Positions 51,854 to 60,132 of a stretch of DNA of 64,000 bases are shown piece after piece. The translations under genes were made by a program, and so were the position numbers. Each line of letters starts with the position of its first letter. Within the stretch, counting starts at the first letter, position 1. The notes under the pieces were generated by a model. The model did not search any database, was not told the DNA's origin, and saw only the letters and a program-made list of their open reading frames with translations. This DNA comes from Vibrio xiamenensis (lineage in GTDB: Bacteria; Pseudomonadota; Gammaproteobacteria; Enterobacterales; Vibrionaceae), in the NCBI RefSeq assembly GCF_900100015.1, contig NZ_FNDD01000024.1:23514-87513 (forward strand), given 5' to 3'.

Positions 51854-53194
51854 TTACCCTTCCTTCTCGATCTTATCCAAGCATTCACGTAGCAAAATGC
51901 CGTATTCGTACTTACCTGGACACACAAAGGTACATAGTGCTACGTCATCTTCGTCTAGCTCTAAAACGCCTAGACGTTGCGCGCTGTCTGAATCGCCAGC
52001 ACATAAGTCACGTAGTAGCAATGTAGGTTCAATATCAAGAGGCATCACGCGCTCGTAGTTACCAATTGGCACCATTGAGCGGTCACTACCATTGGTCGAA
52101 GTGGTCATGTTGAACAACTGACCTTTAAACATATGACCAAGGAATGAACGAGTCACAGAGAATTTGTTCTTACCAGGCATAGCCCAGCCAAGAAACTCTT
52201 TCTCACGACCTTCGCGCAGAACCGAAACTTGCTGATGGTAACGACCTAAATAGGCATGAGGACCTGTTGCGTGAGTACCGGTTAATACCGAACCAGAAAT
52301 CACACGAACTTCGCCTTGCATCAATTCGTTATCCGTCAGTTCATCTAGGTTGGCACCGATAACGGTACGAACGAGACGAGGATTGTTTACTACAGGGCCG
52401 GCCAAAGAGACGACACGGTCAGTGAACAGTTCACCGGTGGTGAAAAGTTTGCCAAAAGCAATCACGTCTTGGTAGTTGATACTCCAAGCGACGTTTTCAG
52501 CATTAACCGGATAGAGGAAGTGCATGTGCGTACCCGCAAGACCTGCTGGGTGAGGACCATTGAATACATGCTCTTCGACATTTGACTGGCTTGAGCGCGG
52601 TAAGCTTGCACCTGATTTACAGACGAAAACTTTACCACTAGTTAGGGCAGACAGAATATCCAAACCCGCAATGAAAGCATCGGATTGCTCATTGATAACC
52701 ACTTCTGGATTTGCAGCCAGAGGATTGGTGTCAATCGCGGTAACGAAAATTGCTTGGGTTGAAGAATCAATTGCTGGAACCTTGCTAAACGGTCGAGTAC
52801 GCAAAGCAGTCCAAAGACCAGATTCAATCAGTTGAGTTTTCACCGCTTCACGGTCAAGACTTGCCAATTGATTCGCTTCAAACTTATCGAACGTTACCTG
52901 TTCTTCACCGCTAACTTCAATCACAACAGATTGAAGTACACGCTTCGCACCACGGTTAATTTCGATCACTTTGCCATTCGCTGGCGAAGTAAATTTCACG
53001 CCTGGGTTCTTCTTATCTTCAAAAAGAATTTGAGCTTTCTTTACTTCATCACCTACGCGAACATGCATCGTAGGACGCATGCCAACGTACTCTTCGCCAA
53101 GCAAGGCGACTTTTTTGATGGTTTTACCATCATTAATCACCTGGGAAGGAGTTCCTGCGATAGGAAGATCCAGTCCCTTCTTTATTGTAATCAT
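51854..53194 (-). CDS. nqrA: Na+-NQR subunit A
   Basis: Cytoplasmic subunit of the complex, proposed to bind ubiquinone. I start at ATG 53194 (MITIKKGLDLPIAG), giving 446 residues, as in V. cholerae. Conserved segments include VALLGEEYVGMRPTMHVRVGDEVKK and CTFVCPGKYEYG near the C-terminus. First gene of the operon, preceded by a long leader (about 150 bases). Confidence 0.98.
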   Translation of the reverse strand: MITIKKGLDLPIAGTPSQVINDGKTIKKVALLGEEYVGMRPTMHVRVGDEVKKAQILFEDKKNPGVKFTSPANGKVIEINRGAKRVLQSVVIEVSGEEQVTFDKFEANQLASLDREAVKTQLIESGLWTALRTRPFSKVPAIDSSTQAIFVTAIDTNPLAANPEVVINEQSDAFIAGLDILSALTSGKVFVCKSGASLPRSSQSNVEEHVFNGPHPAGLAGTHMHFLYPVNAENVAWSINYQDVIAFGKLFTTGELFTDRVVSLAGPVVNNPRLVRTVIGANLDELTDNELMQGEVRVISGSVLTGTHATGPHAYLGRYHQQVSVLREGREKEFLGWAMPGKNKFSVTRSFLGHMFKGQLFNMTTSTNGSDRSMVPIGNYERVMPLDIEPTLLLRDLCAGDSDSAQRLGVLELDEDDVALCTFVCPGKYEYGILLRECLDKIEKEG

Positions 53195-53583
53195 ACGCAC
53201 TTGCACTACTTTATCGGGAAAAAGATTTTTTTAATTGCGTAACTTTAAGACACGACATGAGTGTCCGGTTTTGCTGTCGTCAAAACACCAAAATCGCAAC
53301 ATCCTAGTAAAAATCCCGTCACTAATTTTTAGCGAGATTTATCAGGTGCGATAGTGTAGCATTTTTTCGGAAGTTGATGCCATGTCCAATATAAGGAATA
53401 GTGGTTATATTTCAGAAGTTACGTATTTAAAAGGTTAGGTAAACGCCATAACTTTGAACTATCGCACAAAGATATTTGTTTAGAATTGCGACATTTTCAA
53501 GCAACAATTTACCTACAAAATAGTTTGATGAAAAAGTCATCAAACGGTCATTTGTTTAGATACTGTTAAATTACTCAACGTAT
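53195..53583 (-). promoter_or_regulatory. nqr promoter region and long leader
   Basis: An extended -10 TGCTACACT lies at plus 53353-53361 (minus strand), giving a start near 53346 and a leader of about 150 bases. A 10-bp inverted repeat, GTGCGATAGT (53347-53356) and ACTATCGCAC (53458-53467), has one arm on the -10. No ORF is convincing in this 389-base interval. Confidence 0.5.
53523..53546 (-). terminator. Hairpin after bolA, possible terminator
   Basis: GTTTGATGA / TCATCAAAC perfect 9-bp stem with a five-base loop; the following sequence TATTTTG is only weakly T-rich. Confidence 0.55.
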
Positions 53584-53901
53584 TCACGGCTGTTTTTTAC
53601 CCCCACCCATACACATCGGACTCGCTGGTGCTTGTTGGTTTTCAGTCAACCATTCCTGTTCGGTATAGGTATGAATCGATAACGCATGAACACCACCCGC
53701 TAGCTCATCCGCCAGCACTTGATTTACGGCGCGATGCCTTGCTATCAAACGGCTGCCTTCAAATGCATTCGAAACAATAATCACTTTGAAGTGGCTTTCC
53801 GAGCCGGGCGGCACATTATGCATATAGCTTTCGTTGAGTACATTCATATGCACCGGCTTAAATTCGGCCTGCAGCTTCTGCTCGATGACTTGTTGAAGCA
53901 T
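53584..53901 (-). CDS. bolA: BolA family transcriptional regulator
   Basis: Stress-linked protein that affects cell shape and permeability; BolA proteins bind glutaredoxin through a shared 2Fe-2S cluster. I start at ATG 53901 (MLQQVIEQKLQAEF), giving 105 residues. The nucleic-acid-binding-like motif GSRLIARHRAVNQVLADEL and the NESYMHNVPPGSESHFKV are typical. The C-terminal tail (MCMGGGKKQP) contains a cysteine. Divergent from rlmG. bolA near yajG and ampG is as in E. coli. Confidence 0.96.
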   Translation of the reverse strand: MLQQVIEQKLQAEFKPVHMNVLNESYMHNVPPGSESHFKVIIVSNAFEGSRLIARHRAVNQVLADELAGGVHALSIHTYTEQEWLTENQQAPASPMCMGGGKKQP

Positions 53902-54030
53902 AGTCAATCATTCCATCTTAGTTGAGGTAATTTAGACCGATAGTCTAGCGCGGCAAATTACTTAGCAAAAGGTTTTGGTTTGCACTTACTTAACCATTTG
54001 CGACAATAGGCGCAGTTCGTTTACCGATAT

Positions 54031-55170
54031 ATGATTACAAAAATGAAAACTGAGCTTTTGCAAAACAATCGTCAACTGCAACTTCTACGCTACCCCGAGC
54101 GTCAAAATGAAACGTTACAAGCGTGGGATGCTGGCGATGAATACCTGATAGAGCACGTCGAAAAGCTCAATTTACCGGCCAATTCACACCTAGTGATCAT
54201 CAACGACAGTTTCGGCGCTCTGTCTTGTTGGTTTTCAGAGCGTTACCAAGTATCCATGCTGAGCGACTCGTACATCGCTCAGCAAGCGACACTGGCGAAC
54301 TTAGCACGCAACCAATGTCATCAAGTTCGTCTGTTAACTACTATGGATCCCGTCCCATCGGACGCCGCAGCCGTGTTGGTCAAAATTCCCAAAAGCAACC
54401 GCCACTTAACTTGGCTGTTGGACAGCATCCGTCAGCAGCTCAACGCAGACATTCCGGTGATTTCCGTCAATAAAGCCCGTGAAATTCATACCTCGACATT
54501 GAAGCTGTTTGAAAAACATCTTGGCAAAACGCACACCTCTTTGGCGCAGAAAAAGCACCGATTAGTCTTTTCCGTCGCTGACGCTACACCCGTCGAATCA
54601 AACCCGTACGTAGAATGGCCTGTGGACGGAGAGAACTATTGGCTGAAAAATTTGCCTAATGTTTATTCCGGGGAAAATCTCGATCAAGGTGCGCGCTTTA
54701 TTCTGCCTCATCTACCACAAGATCCGACCAGCAAACAAATCATCGACCTAGGCTGTGGCAATGGCGTATTGTCGATAAAACTGGGGCAACTCAACCCCTA
54801 TGCGAGCATCATTGGGGTCGATGAAAGCCATATGGCGATTGCGTCGGCGACGCTGAACATCAAAAGCGCATTAGGGGATGAGTTTGATTTTGAAGGCCGA
54901 GTCAATAACTGTCTCGACGGATTTGACTCTAGCAGTGCCGACTTGATTGTGTGTAACCCACCTTTTCATCAGCAGCTTGCTGTAACCGATCACATTGCTT
55001 GGCAAATGTTCTGTGATGCCAAGCAAGTTCTCAAGCCAAAAGGTAAGTTAATGGTGATCGGTAACCGTCACCTCGGATACGATAACAAACTGGCTCGTCT
55101 GTTTGGAAAAGCCAATCTACGTCAAATCGCAGTCAATAAGAAATTTGTTATTTTACAAGCGACTAAATAA
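54031..55170 (+). CDS. rlmG: 23S rRNA (guanine-1835-N2)-methyltransferase RlmG
   Basis: SAM-dependent methyltransferase of the RsmC/RlmG type with a degenerate N-terminal methyltransferase-like domain and an active C-terminal one. It has 379 residues. The SAM motif is IIDLGCGNGVLSIKLG near residue 235; the catalytic NPPFHQQ is near 308. IHTSTLKLFEKHLG and the QRYP-like N-terminus (QLLRYPERQ) align with E. coli RlmG, not RsmC. ATG 54043 is also possible; neither start has a clear ribosome site. Confidence 0.9.
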   Translation: MITKMKTELLQNNRQLQLLRYPERQNETLQAWDAGDEYLIEHVEKLNLPANSHLVIINDSFGALSCWFSERYQVSMLSDSYIAQQATLANLARNQCHQVRLLTTMDPVPSDAAAVLVKIPKSNRHLTWLLDSIRQQLNADIPVISVNKAREIHTSTLKLFEKHLGKTHTSLAQKKHRLVFSVADATPVESNPYVEWPVDGENYWLKNLPNVYSGENLDQGARFILPHLPQDPTSKQIIDLGCGNGVLSIKLGQLNPYASIIGVDESHMAIASATLNIKSALGDEFDFEGRVNNCLDGFDSSSADLIVCNPPFHQQLAVTDHIAWQMFCDAKQVLKPKGKLMVIGNRHLGYDNKLARLFGKANLRQIAVNKKFVILQATK

Positions 55171-55236
55171 TTCACTATTATTCGCTATAGCAAATTACAC
55201 TCATCTTTAGATTGAGAAAGTTGAAAGGAAACTAGT

Positions 55237-55806
55237 ATGAAAAAATTCGTTCTGGCAGCGTCAATCGCTTTATTGACCGCTTGTTCAGCACCGCAACAAG
55301 AACAGTTGAGCTTAAAACTTCAACCTCAACTGAGCATGAACACCATCGCTCAAGGTAAAACCTTCACTTTGACTAGCAAAGATGTTCGTGCTGCGCAATA
55401 CGTCGCTTTAGTTGACAGCGGTCGCTCAAACATTGAGCCGATTCATTCCAAGCAAAATGTTCGCATCGCGCTGGAAAACGCTCTGCTAGAACAATTTGAG
55501 TCTCAAGGTTTCAAAAACACAGTTAATAGTGAAAACAACATTCAAGTTGAAGTTCAAGAAGCACTGGTTTCGGTTAAGCATTCCGTGATGGAAAACCAAA
55601 TGGACGCGAATCTTGTGCTTGAAGTGACAGCAGAAACGCCAAAAGGCAAGCTAGTCAAAACCTACAATGGCAGCGCAAAACGCTCTGGAATGCTCAGCGC
55701 ATCCAACGATGACATTCAAGCAGTGCTTAATGACGTGATGAATTTAGTGCTTAAAGAGATTGCCAGCGACAGCGAGCTGCAAAACTACATGAAGGACCGT
55801 TTCTAA
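55237..55806 (+). CDS. yajG: YajG-like lipoprotein
   Basis: Outer-membrane-type lipoprotein of unknown function, 189 residues. The signal peptide ends in the lipobox L-T-A-C with C16 as the lipidated residue; the residues after it are S-A, so no Asp retention signal is seen. A Shine-Dalgarno GAAAGGAAA precedes the ATG. In E. coli yajG lies between bolA and ampG; the same neighbourhood is seen here. The stop overlaps the next start (TAATG). Confidence 0.85.
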   Translation: MKKFVLAASIALLTACSAPQQEQLSLKLQPQLSMNTIAQGKTFTLTSKDVRAAQYVALVDSGRSNIEPIHSKQNVRIALENALLEQFESQGFKNTVNSENNIQVEVQEALVSVKHSVMENQMDANLVLEVTAETPKGKLVKTYNGSAKRSGMLSASNDDIQAVLNDVMNLVLKEIASDSELQNYMKDRF

Positions 55807-56351
55807 TGTGGAAAATCGCAGCCTTAGCGCTTAGCCTTGCCAGTACTTGCGCATTCGCAGGGCCAAAAGTAAACATTGAAACCAACTTGGGTGCGTTTAC
55901 TGTTGAACTTAACCAAGAAAAAGCACCAATTAGCGTCGCTAACTTTATGAAGTACGTGGAAGATGGCAGCTATGTCGGCAGTCAATTTCACCGCGTTATC
56001 GCAGGTTTTATGGCTCAAGGTGGCGGCTTTGACGAGCAAATGAATCGTCTACCCACTTACGCGCCGATTAAAAACGAAGCATCGAATGGCTTGAGCAACA
56101 AAACAGCCACCATCGCAATGGCTCGTACCAATGATCCTAACTCGGCTACGCGTCAATTTTATATCAACCTGGTTGATAACAACTTCCTTGATTACAAGCA
56201 GCGTCCACCCGGTTATGCCGTATTTGGTCAAGTGACGCAAGGCTTTGACGTGATTGAGTCGATGGCCACCAAACCAACCACAGCTAAACGAGGAATGCGA
56301 GACGTTCCCGTCGAACCAATTGTGATCACTAAGGTCAGCGTTGTTGAATAA
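55806..56351 (+). CDS. Periplasmic cyclophilin-type peptidyl-prolyl isomerase
   Basis: Catalyses cis-trans isomerisation of proline bonds. It has 181 residues. A signal peptide covers about residues 1-18 (MWKIAALALSLASTCAFA). The active-site Arg and Phe are in FHRVIAGFMAQGGG, and ATIAMART is the typical second motif. It is coupled to the yajG-like gene by a one-base stop-start overlap. It resembles E. coli PpiA more than PpiB because of the signal sequence, but the exact orthology is uncertain. Confidence 0.9.
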   Translation: MWKIAALALSLASTCAFAGPKVNIETNLGAFTVELNQEKAPISVANFMKYVEDGSYVGSQFHRVIAGFMAQGGGFDEQMNRLPTYAPIKNEASNGLSNKTATIAMARTNDPNSATRQFYINLVDNNFLDYKQRPPGYAVFGQVTQGFDVIESMATKPTTAKRGMRDVPVEPIVITKVSVVE

Positions 56352-56356
56352 GCTAC

Positions 56357-56382
56357 AAGGCTCTACATCATGTAGAGCCTTC
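56357..56382 (+). terminator. Intrinsic terminator after the cyclophilin gene
   Basis: AAGGCTCTACA / TGTAGAGCCTT perfect stem with 3-base loop and a short T-rich tail on the plus strand. Confidence 0.7.
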
Positions 56383-56400
56383 TTGATTTAAAGGGCTTTC

Positions 56401-57759
56401 ATGTCGTCAAACTCTTCACATCCCTCATGGGGTGATACCTTTCGCAGCTACTTAGATAGACGCTTGCTGTGGGTTCTAATGCTCGGCTGCTCCAGTGGTT
56501 TTCCTTGGGTGCTCATCGGGTCGAATATGTCCGGATGGTTAACTGACGCCGGCTTGAGTCGCAGCGCCATTGGCTACTTCGGTAGCGTCTTTGCGGTGTA
56601 CAGCATTAACTTTCTTTGGGCACCTTTGGTTGACCGCGTAAAGCTACCCGTTTTGCATCGCTTGCTTGGTCAACGTCGCAGCTGGATTTTCTTATGCCAA
56701 GCAGTCATTTTGGCCTGCACCATCGTCATTGCTGGAATTAATCCGGCCAATAACTTGATTTACGCCTCAATGGTGGCGCTGGCAATCGCCACCGCATCGG
56801 CCACTCAAGACATCGCCATTGATGCATTTCGTATTGATAGTTTTCCACGCAGCCAATCTCAGAAACTGCCCCAAGCATCGGCGATGGCGGTCATAGGATG
56901 GTGGACAGGCTATTCATTGCCGGGATATCTTGCCTTTATAAATGCTGACCAAATCGGTTGGAATGGCGTTTATTATGGAATGGCATTCGTGGTTGTCATC
57001 TTAATGCTGTTTACTCTGCTGGTTGGCGAACCGGTCACTTTGCGTGATGAATTGCAATCTGAAGCCGAGCAACGCCACCAGAATGTGGTCGGTAACCGAG
57101 TCGTGTCTTGGCTAACAGTAACCTTGTTAGAACCCTTTATTGATTTCTTTCGCCGTAACGGTACGCGCGTTGCGTTAACGCTGTTGCTGTTTGTATTTCT
57201 GTTTAAAATTGGCGAGGCCTTTTTAGGCCGTATGTCGATTACGTTTTACAAAGAAATTGGCTTTAGCAATGAACAGATTGGCTACTACTCCAAACTCATG
57301 GGTTGGGGAGTCACCATGCTATTCACCTTCCTTGGCAGCATGGTAAATGTTCGATTTGGTATCGTGAGGGGCTTATTAGTTGGCGGCACCGCAATGGCGG
57401 CCAGCAATTTGATGTTTGCATGGATAGCCCAAGTGGGTCCGAGCGAACCACTGTATGTTGCAACTATCTTCGTCGATAACTTTACCACCGCATTCTCAAC
57501 GGTTGCATTCGTATCATTCTTGACCGTGCTCACCGGGCAAGCCTTTTCTGCAACGCAATATGCACTGCTGGCTTCGTTGGGGAACTTTAGCCGCACCGTA
57601 CTCGCATCATTCAGTGGAGAACTCGCCGATTTACTCAACAACTGGTCGCTGTTCTTTATTCTGACCGCGCTGATGGTGATTCCAAGTTTACTGATGCTGT
57701 ATTCGCTGCGTCATTACTTCACACGATTACTCGAAAAAGCCAGTCAACATCACGATTAA
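56401..57759 (+). CDS. ampG: Muropeptide permease AmpG
   Basis: MFS-type inner-membrane transporter that brings GlcNAc-anhydro-MurNAc peptides from the periplasm for peptidoglycan recycling; in some bacteria it affects AmpC induction. It has 452 residues and 12-14 membrane segments. LLWVLMLGCSSGFPWVLIGSNMSGWL and ATASATQDIAIDAFRID are the family motifs. It is last in the rlmG-yajG-ppi-ampG series, as bolA-yajG-ampG in E. coli. Confidence 0.93.
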   Translation: MSSNSSHPSWGDTFRSYLDRRLLWVLMLGCSSGFPWVLIGSNMSGWLTDAGLSRSAIGYFGSVFAVYSINFLWAPLVDRVKLPVLHRLLGQRRSWIFLCQAVILACTIVIAGINPANNLIYASMVALAIATASATQDIAIDAFRIDSFPRSQSQKLPQASAMAVIGWWTGYSLPGYLAFINADQIGWNGVYYGMAFVVVILMLFTLLVGEPVTLRDELQSEAEQRHQNVVGNRVVSWLTVTLLEPFIDFFRRNGTRVALTLLLFVFLFKIGEAFLGRMSITFYKEIGFSNEQIGYYSKLMGWGVTMLFTFLGSMVNVRFGIVRGLLVGGTAMAASNLMFAWIAQVGPSEPLYVATIFVDNFTTAFSTVAFVSFLTVLTGQAFSATQYALLASLGNFSRTVLASFSGELADLLNNWSLFFILTALMVIPSLLMLYSLRHYFTRLLEKASQHHD

Positions 57760-57794
57760 TCATCTAATGCGCTCAAGCTAACCATGAAAATAAC

Positions 57795-57823
57795 AAAGGG
57801 CTGTGTCATCAACAGCCCTTTTT
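57795..57823. terminator. Bidirectional terminator between ampG and chrR
   Basis: AAAGGGCTGT / ACAGCCCTTT hairpin with T-runs on both strands, between convergent genes. Confidence 0.8.
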
Positions 57824-57825
57824 AC

Positions 57826-57855
57826 TTTAAGTTTCTTTAAGTTCGTTTAAGTTCG
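57826..57855. repeat. Three tandem 10-base repeats
   Basis: TTTAAGTTTC, TTTAAGTTCG and TTTAAGTTCG follow one another at 57826, 57836 and 57846, just beyond the chrR stop. Two copies are identical, one differs at two places. Probably slippage; no function is apparent. Confidence 0.6.
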
Positions 57856-57858
57856 AGG

Positions 57859-58545
57859 TTATGGATACAAGCCCTTACCAAACATATTAAATAGCCTTGC
57901 AACCCCTTGGGTGAAGAGCATAGGTTCGGTTAGCACACTTAAACATAGGCAATCTTCTTCACTCGCTGTCGCCGGGCTGTGTTTTACCGAAGCATCCTTA
58001 AGTAAAAAATCACCGACCTCATAATGACCATCTTCATCACTAAAACCGCCATGTAACACCAAGGTCGACTCCAATCCCTTGTGGGTGTGCTGGGGCACCG
58101 TGACTCCGGGCGCCATGTACATTAAATTAACCCGAGATGGTTCGTCTAAATCCACCACAGCACTGAAAACTTTACCGCCATAACTGCGCCAAGGTCCGAT
58201 TCGATCATGAAACGCTGCCAAAGCCTTAGGAAGAATAAAGGTACGATTGTTGACGCAAACTTTTTTCGGCTTTGCCGCTAACTTAACCGTGGATTCCTCG
58301 TGCTGGGGTAGTGCAACGATGCTATCAAACATTGTATCCAGAACATCATCGGCCAGCGGAGCGGTCACTTGGACATCACCACTTTGAGTTAAAAACGCGT
58401 CACCAAGCGCTCTCTCATAGGTTGCTACCTTATGTCGACAACGAGGACAAGACTCCAGATGCACAGCCAGCGCCAACCCTTGGGTAGCATCAACTTCACC
58501 AAGAGCGTAATGCTTAAGCAGCGCCTCGTCTGGGTGATAACTCAT
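57859..58545 (-). CDS. chrR: ChrR-type zinc anti-sigma factor with cupin domain
   Basis: Binds and silences the ECF sigma factor encoded just upstream; in Rhodobacter sphaeroides ChrR releases RpoE after singlet oxygen. It has 228 residues. The N-terminal zinc ligands H4, H29, C33 and C36 have exactly the spacing of R. sphaeroides ChrR (H6, H31, C35, C38). The cupin ligands H153, H155, E159 and H189 also keep its spacing (H141, H143, E147, H177). So both metal sites look functional. Its start overlaps the sigma gene by four bases. Confidence 0.92.
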   Translation of the reverse strand: MSYHPDEALLKHYALGEVDATQGLALAVHLESCPRCRHKVATYERALGDAFLTQSGDVQVTAPLADDVLDTMFDSIVALPQHEESTVKLAAKPKKVCVNNRTFILPKALAAFHDRIGPWRSYGGKVFSAVVDLDEPSRVNLMYMAPGVTVPQHTHKGLESTLVLHGGFSDEDGHYEVGDFLLKDASVKHSPATASEEDCLCLSVLTEPMLFTQGVARLFNMFGKGLYP

Positions 58546-59126
58546 GATCTGTCCTCCTCCATACTGTTACGTAATTTCTCAACGGCTAAACGCAGGCGTG
58601 ATTTCACCGTACCGAGCGGAATATCAAACATGTCGGCCACTTGTTGATGAGGAATTTCTTCAATATATACCGCTTGCACCACTTTTCTTTGCGCCTCTGG
58701 AAGTAAATCGAGGAATTGAATCACTTGCTGTTTGAGCCGGTCTTGCTCTGGGGAGTAGTGTTCGACCATATCGGGTGGAGTGTAATCACTGGGCCAAATG
58801 TCGTCGGCAAGAACATGAGGGTCTCGACCTTTCTGCTTGCGCATCAAATCAAAACACAAGTTCCGAGCAATGGTGTAAATCCAAGTCGATAACGCACTTT
58901 TTTTGCCATCAAACAGACGAGCTTTTTGCCACACCATCGCCAGCGTTTCTTGTACCAGCTCCATAGCAACTTGCTCATTACCCACATGTTTTAGCGCGAA
59001 TTGTTTTAGTCGCGGTGAAAAGTAACGAAAGATAAGCGCGAATGCTTGTTTATCTTGCTGTTTAACTTGTTCCATACACAAACACCAATCTTGGCGACTA
59101 AATGTTTGCGGCTCTTTATTTACCAT
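58542..59126 (-). CDS. ECF11-type RNA polymerase sigma factor
   Basis: A 194-residue group IV sigma factor, probably controlling the photooxidative (singlet oxygen) stress response with ChrR. Region 2 contains ALIFRYFSPRLKQFALKHV and WIYTIARNLCFDLMRKQKGRD; region 4 contains QAVYIEEIPHQQVADMFDIPLGTVKSRLRLA. The gene overlaps chrR (ATGA). A candidate ECF11 promoter 49-75 bases upstream implies autoregulation. The subgroup call rests on the ChrR partner. Confidence 0.92.
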   Translation of the reverse strand: MVNKEPQTFSRQDWCLCMEQVKQQDKQAFALIFRYFSPRLKQFALKHVGNEQVAMELVQETLAMVWQKARLFDGKKSALSTWIYTIARNLCFDLMRKQKGRDPHVLADDIWPSDYTPPDMVEHYSPEQDRLKQQVIQFLDLLPEAQRKVVQAVYIEEIPHQQVADMFDIPLGTVKSRLRLAVEKLRNSMEEDRS

Positions 59127-59172
59127 TGCAGTGTCCTTGTACCCTCGATACGGGAAATTCCTGCTCCAGTCT

Positions 59173-59201
59173 ATTTTACGCGCAGAATGTTGAGACGATC
59201 A
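59173..59201 (-). promoter_or_regulatory. Candidate ECF11 (RpoE/ChrR-type) promoter of the sigma gene
   Basis: Minus strand TGATCG, 15 bases, CGTAAA (59196-59201 and 59175-59180). Known ECF11 promoters use a TGATC -35 and a CGTA-like -10. It sits in the short gap between the LON-domain gene and the sigma gene, as expected for autoregulation. Confidence 0.6.
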
Positions 59202-59207
59202 CTGTCA

Positions 59208-59786
59208 TTATAGTTTTTTTTCACACTCTATTGCCTGATCCAAAAATGACAGTGCCGTTTGGCAGTCTGATTGTTGGGTTAAGAAATCAAACTGTTTTTT
59301 TCGAAGAGGCAGCAATTCTAACCAGCGTTGACTAACCCAACAGCCATCGTCGAAAAAGCGCTGATCGTAGAGCGAACCAATTTCAGGGAACTCAGAGTAA
59401 AGACGCTGCAGGTTATCCGCTAAATGCTGAAACTCGCTGGATATCGAAACTTGCGGCCATTCAGGCAACCATTCGACTTTGGCGATACGTAATCCATCGT
59501 GCTCTTGACGAACTCGACGAATTAAAAAACGTTTCATCCCCACCACTGTAATCCCAAGCAACCCATCATCGAGCGTCTCAAAATCAACAATACGCACCTG
59601 AGTACCAATGGCTGAAAGTACGCTAGTGTCTTGGCTTTGGCGTTCAAACAAACAAATGCCGAACGTGTTGTCGCCTTGACTGGCTTGCGTAACCAACCTT
59701 TTGTACCTTGGTTCAAAAATTCGCAATCGCATCTTGCCTTCAGGAAAAATAACCGACCCCAAAGGAAACAACATTACTTCAGACAT
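59208..59786 (-). CDS. LON peptidase substrate-binding domain protein
   Basis: A 192-residue protein with the N-terminal (LAN) domain of Lon but no ATPase or protease part. MLFPLGSVIFPEGKMRLRIFEPRYKRLV and FGICLF are the family motifs; the last 90 residues are helical. The function of such stand-alone proteins is unknown. It lies directly upstream of the sigma-chrR pair, whose likely promoter starts after its stop codon, so it is probably an independent unit. Confidence 0.85.
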   Translation of the reverse strand: MSEVMLFPLGSVIFPEGKMRLRIFEPRYKRLVTQASQGDNTFGICLFERQSQDTSVLSAIGTQVRIVDFETLDDGLLGITVVGMKRFLIRRVRQEHDGLRIAKVEWLPEWPQVSISSEFQHLADNLQRLYSEFPEIGSLYDQRFFDDGCWVSQRWLELLPLRKKQFDFLTQQSDCQTALSFLDQAIECEKKL

Positions 59787-59972
59787 CCAACTTACCTCGC
59801 ATTATTTACCTTCTTTAGTACGCCGTTTTATCTTTAATCGATCAATTACCCTTTCTGTTGATTATTTGATGGACATAAAATCCAATTTAAGCGATTACGC
59901 AATCGATTTCGCTAACAAAACTAATGCAAAAACATGAAACAAAAGAACCGAGACATAAGCTTTGTTTAATAG

Positions 59973-59988
59973 TGAGATCTATATCACT
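59973..59988 (+). promoter_or_regulatory. Candidate CRP site upstream of ompK
   Basis: TGAGATCTATATCACT matches TGTGA-N6-TCACA at 8 of 10 core bases. It lies 145 bases before the ompK ATG, within a 346-base gap that otherwise shows no ORF. E. coli tsx, a related nucleoside channel, is CRP-controlled. Confidence 0.4.
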
Positions 59989-60132
59989 CATTTTTATCTC
60001 GTTTACATACATTCGGGGTTCAAATTGGGATTTTTATCGCTATTATTCGCTACATAACAACTCGGCAACAAGAAACGAGTGAACAAGAACGGTGATTCAT
60101 CTTTCACTTTTTACAAACATAGAGAACTCCTT

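Noticed and set aside
52832..53242. Plus-strand ORF of 136 residues opposite nqrA
   Set aside because: It is antisense to a fully conserved gene, has no ribosome site and no recognisable motif.
57285..57641. Minus-strand ORF opposite ampG near chrR
   Set aside because: Antisense to conserved AmpG sequence and lacks a ribosome site.
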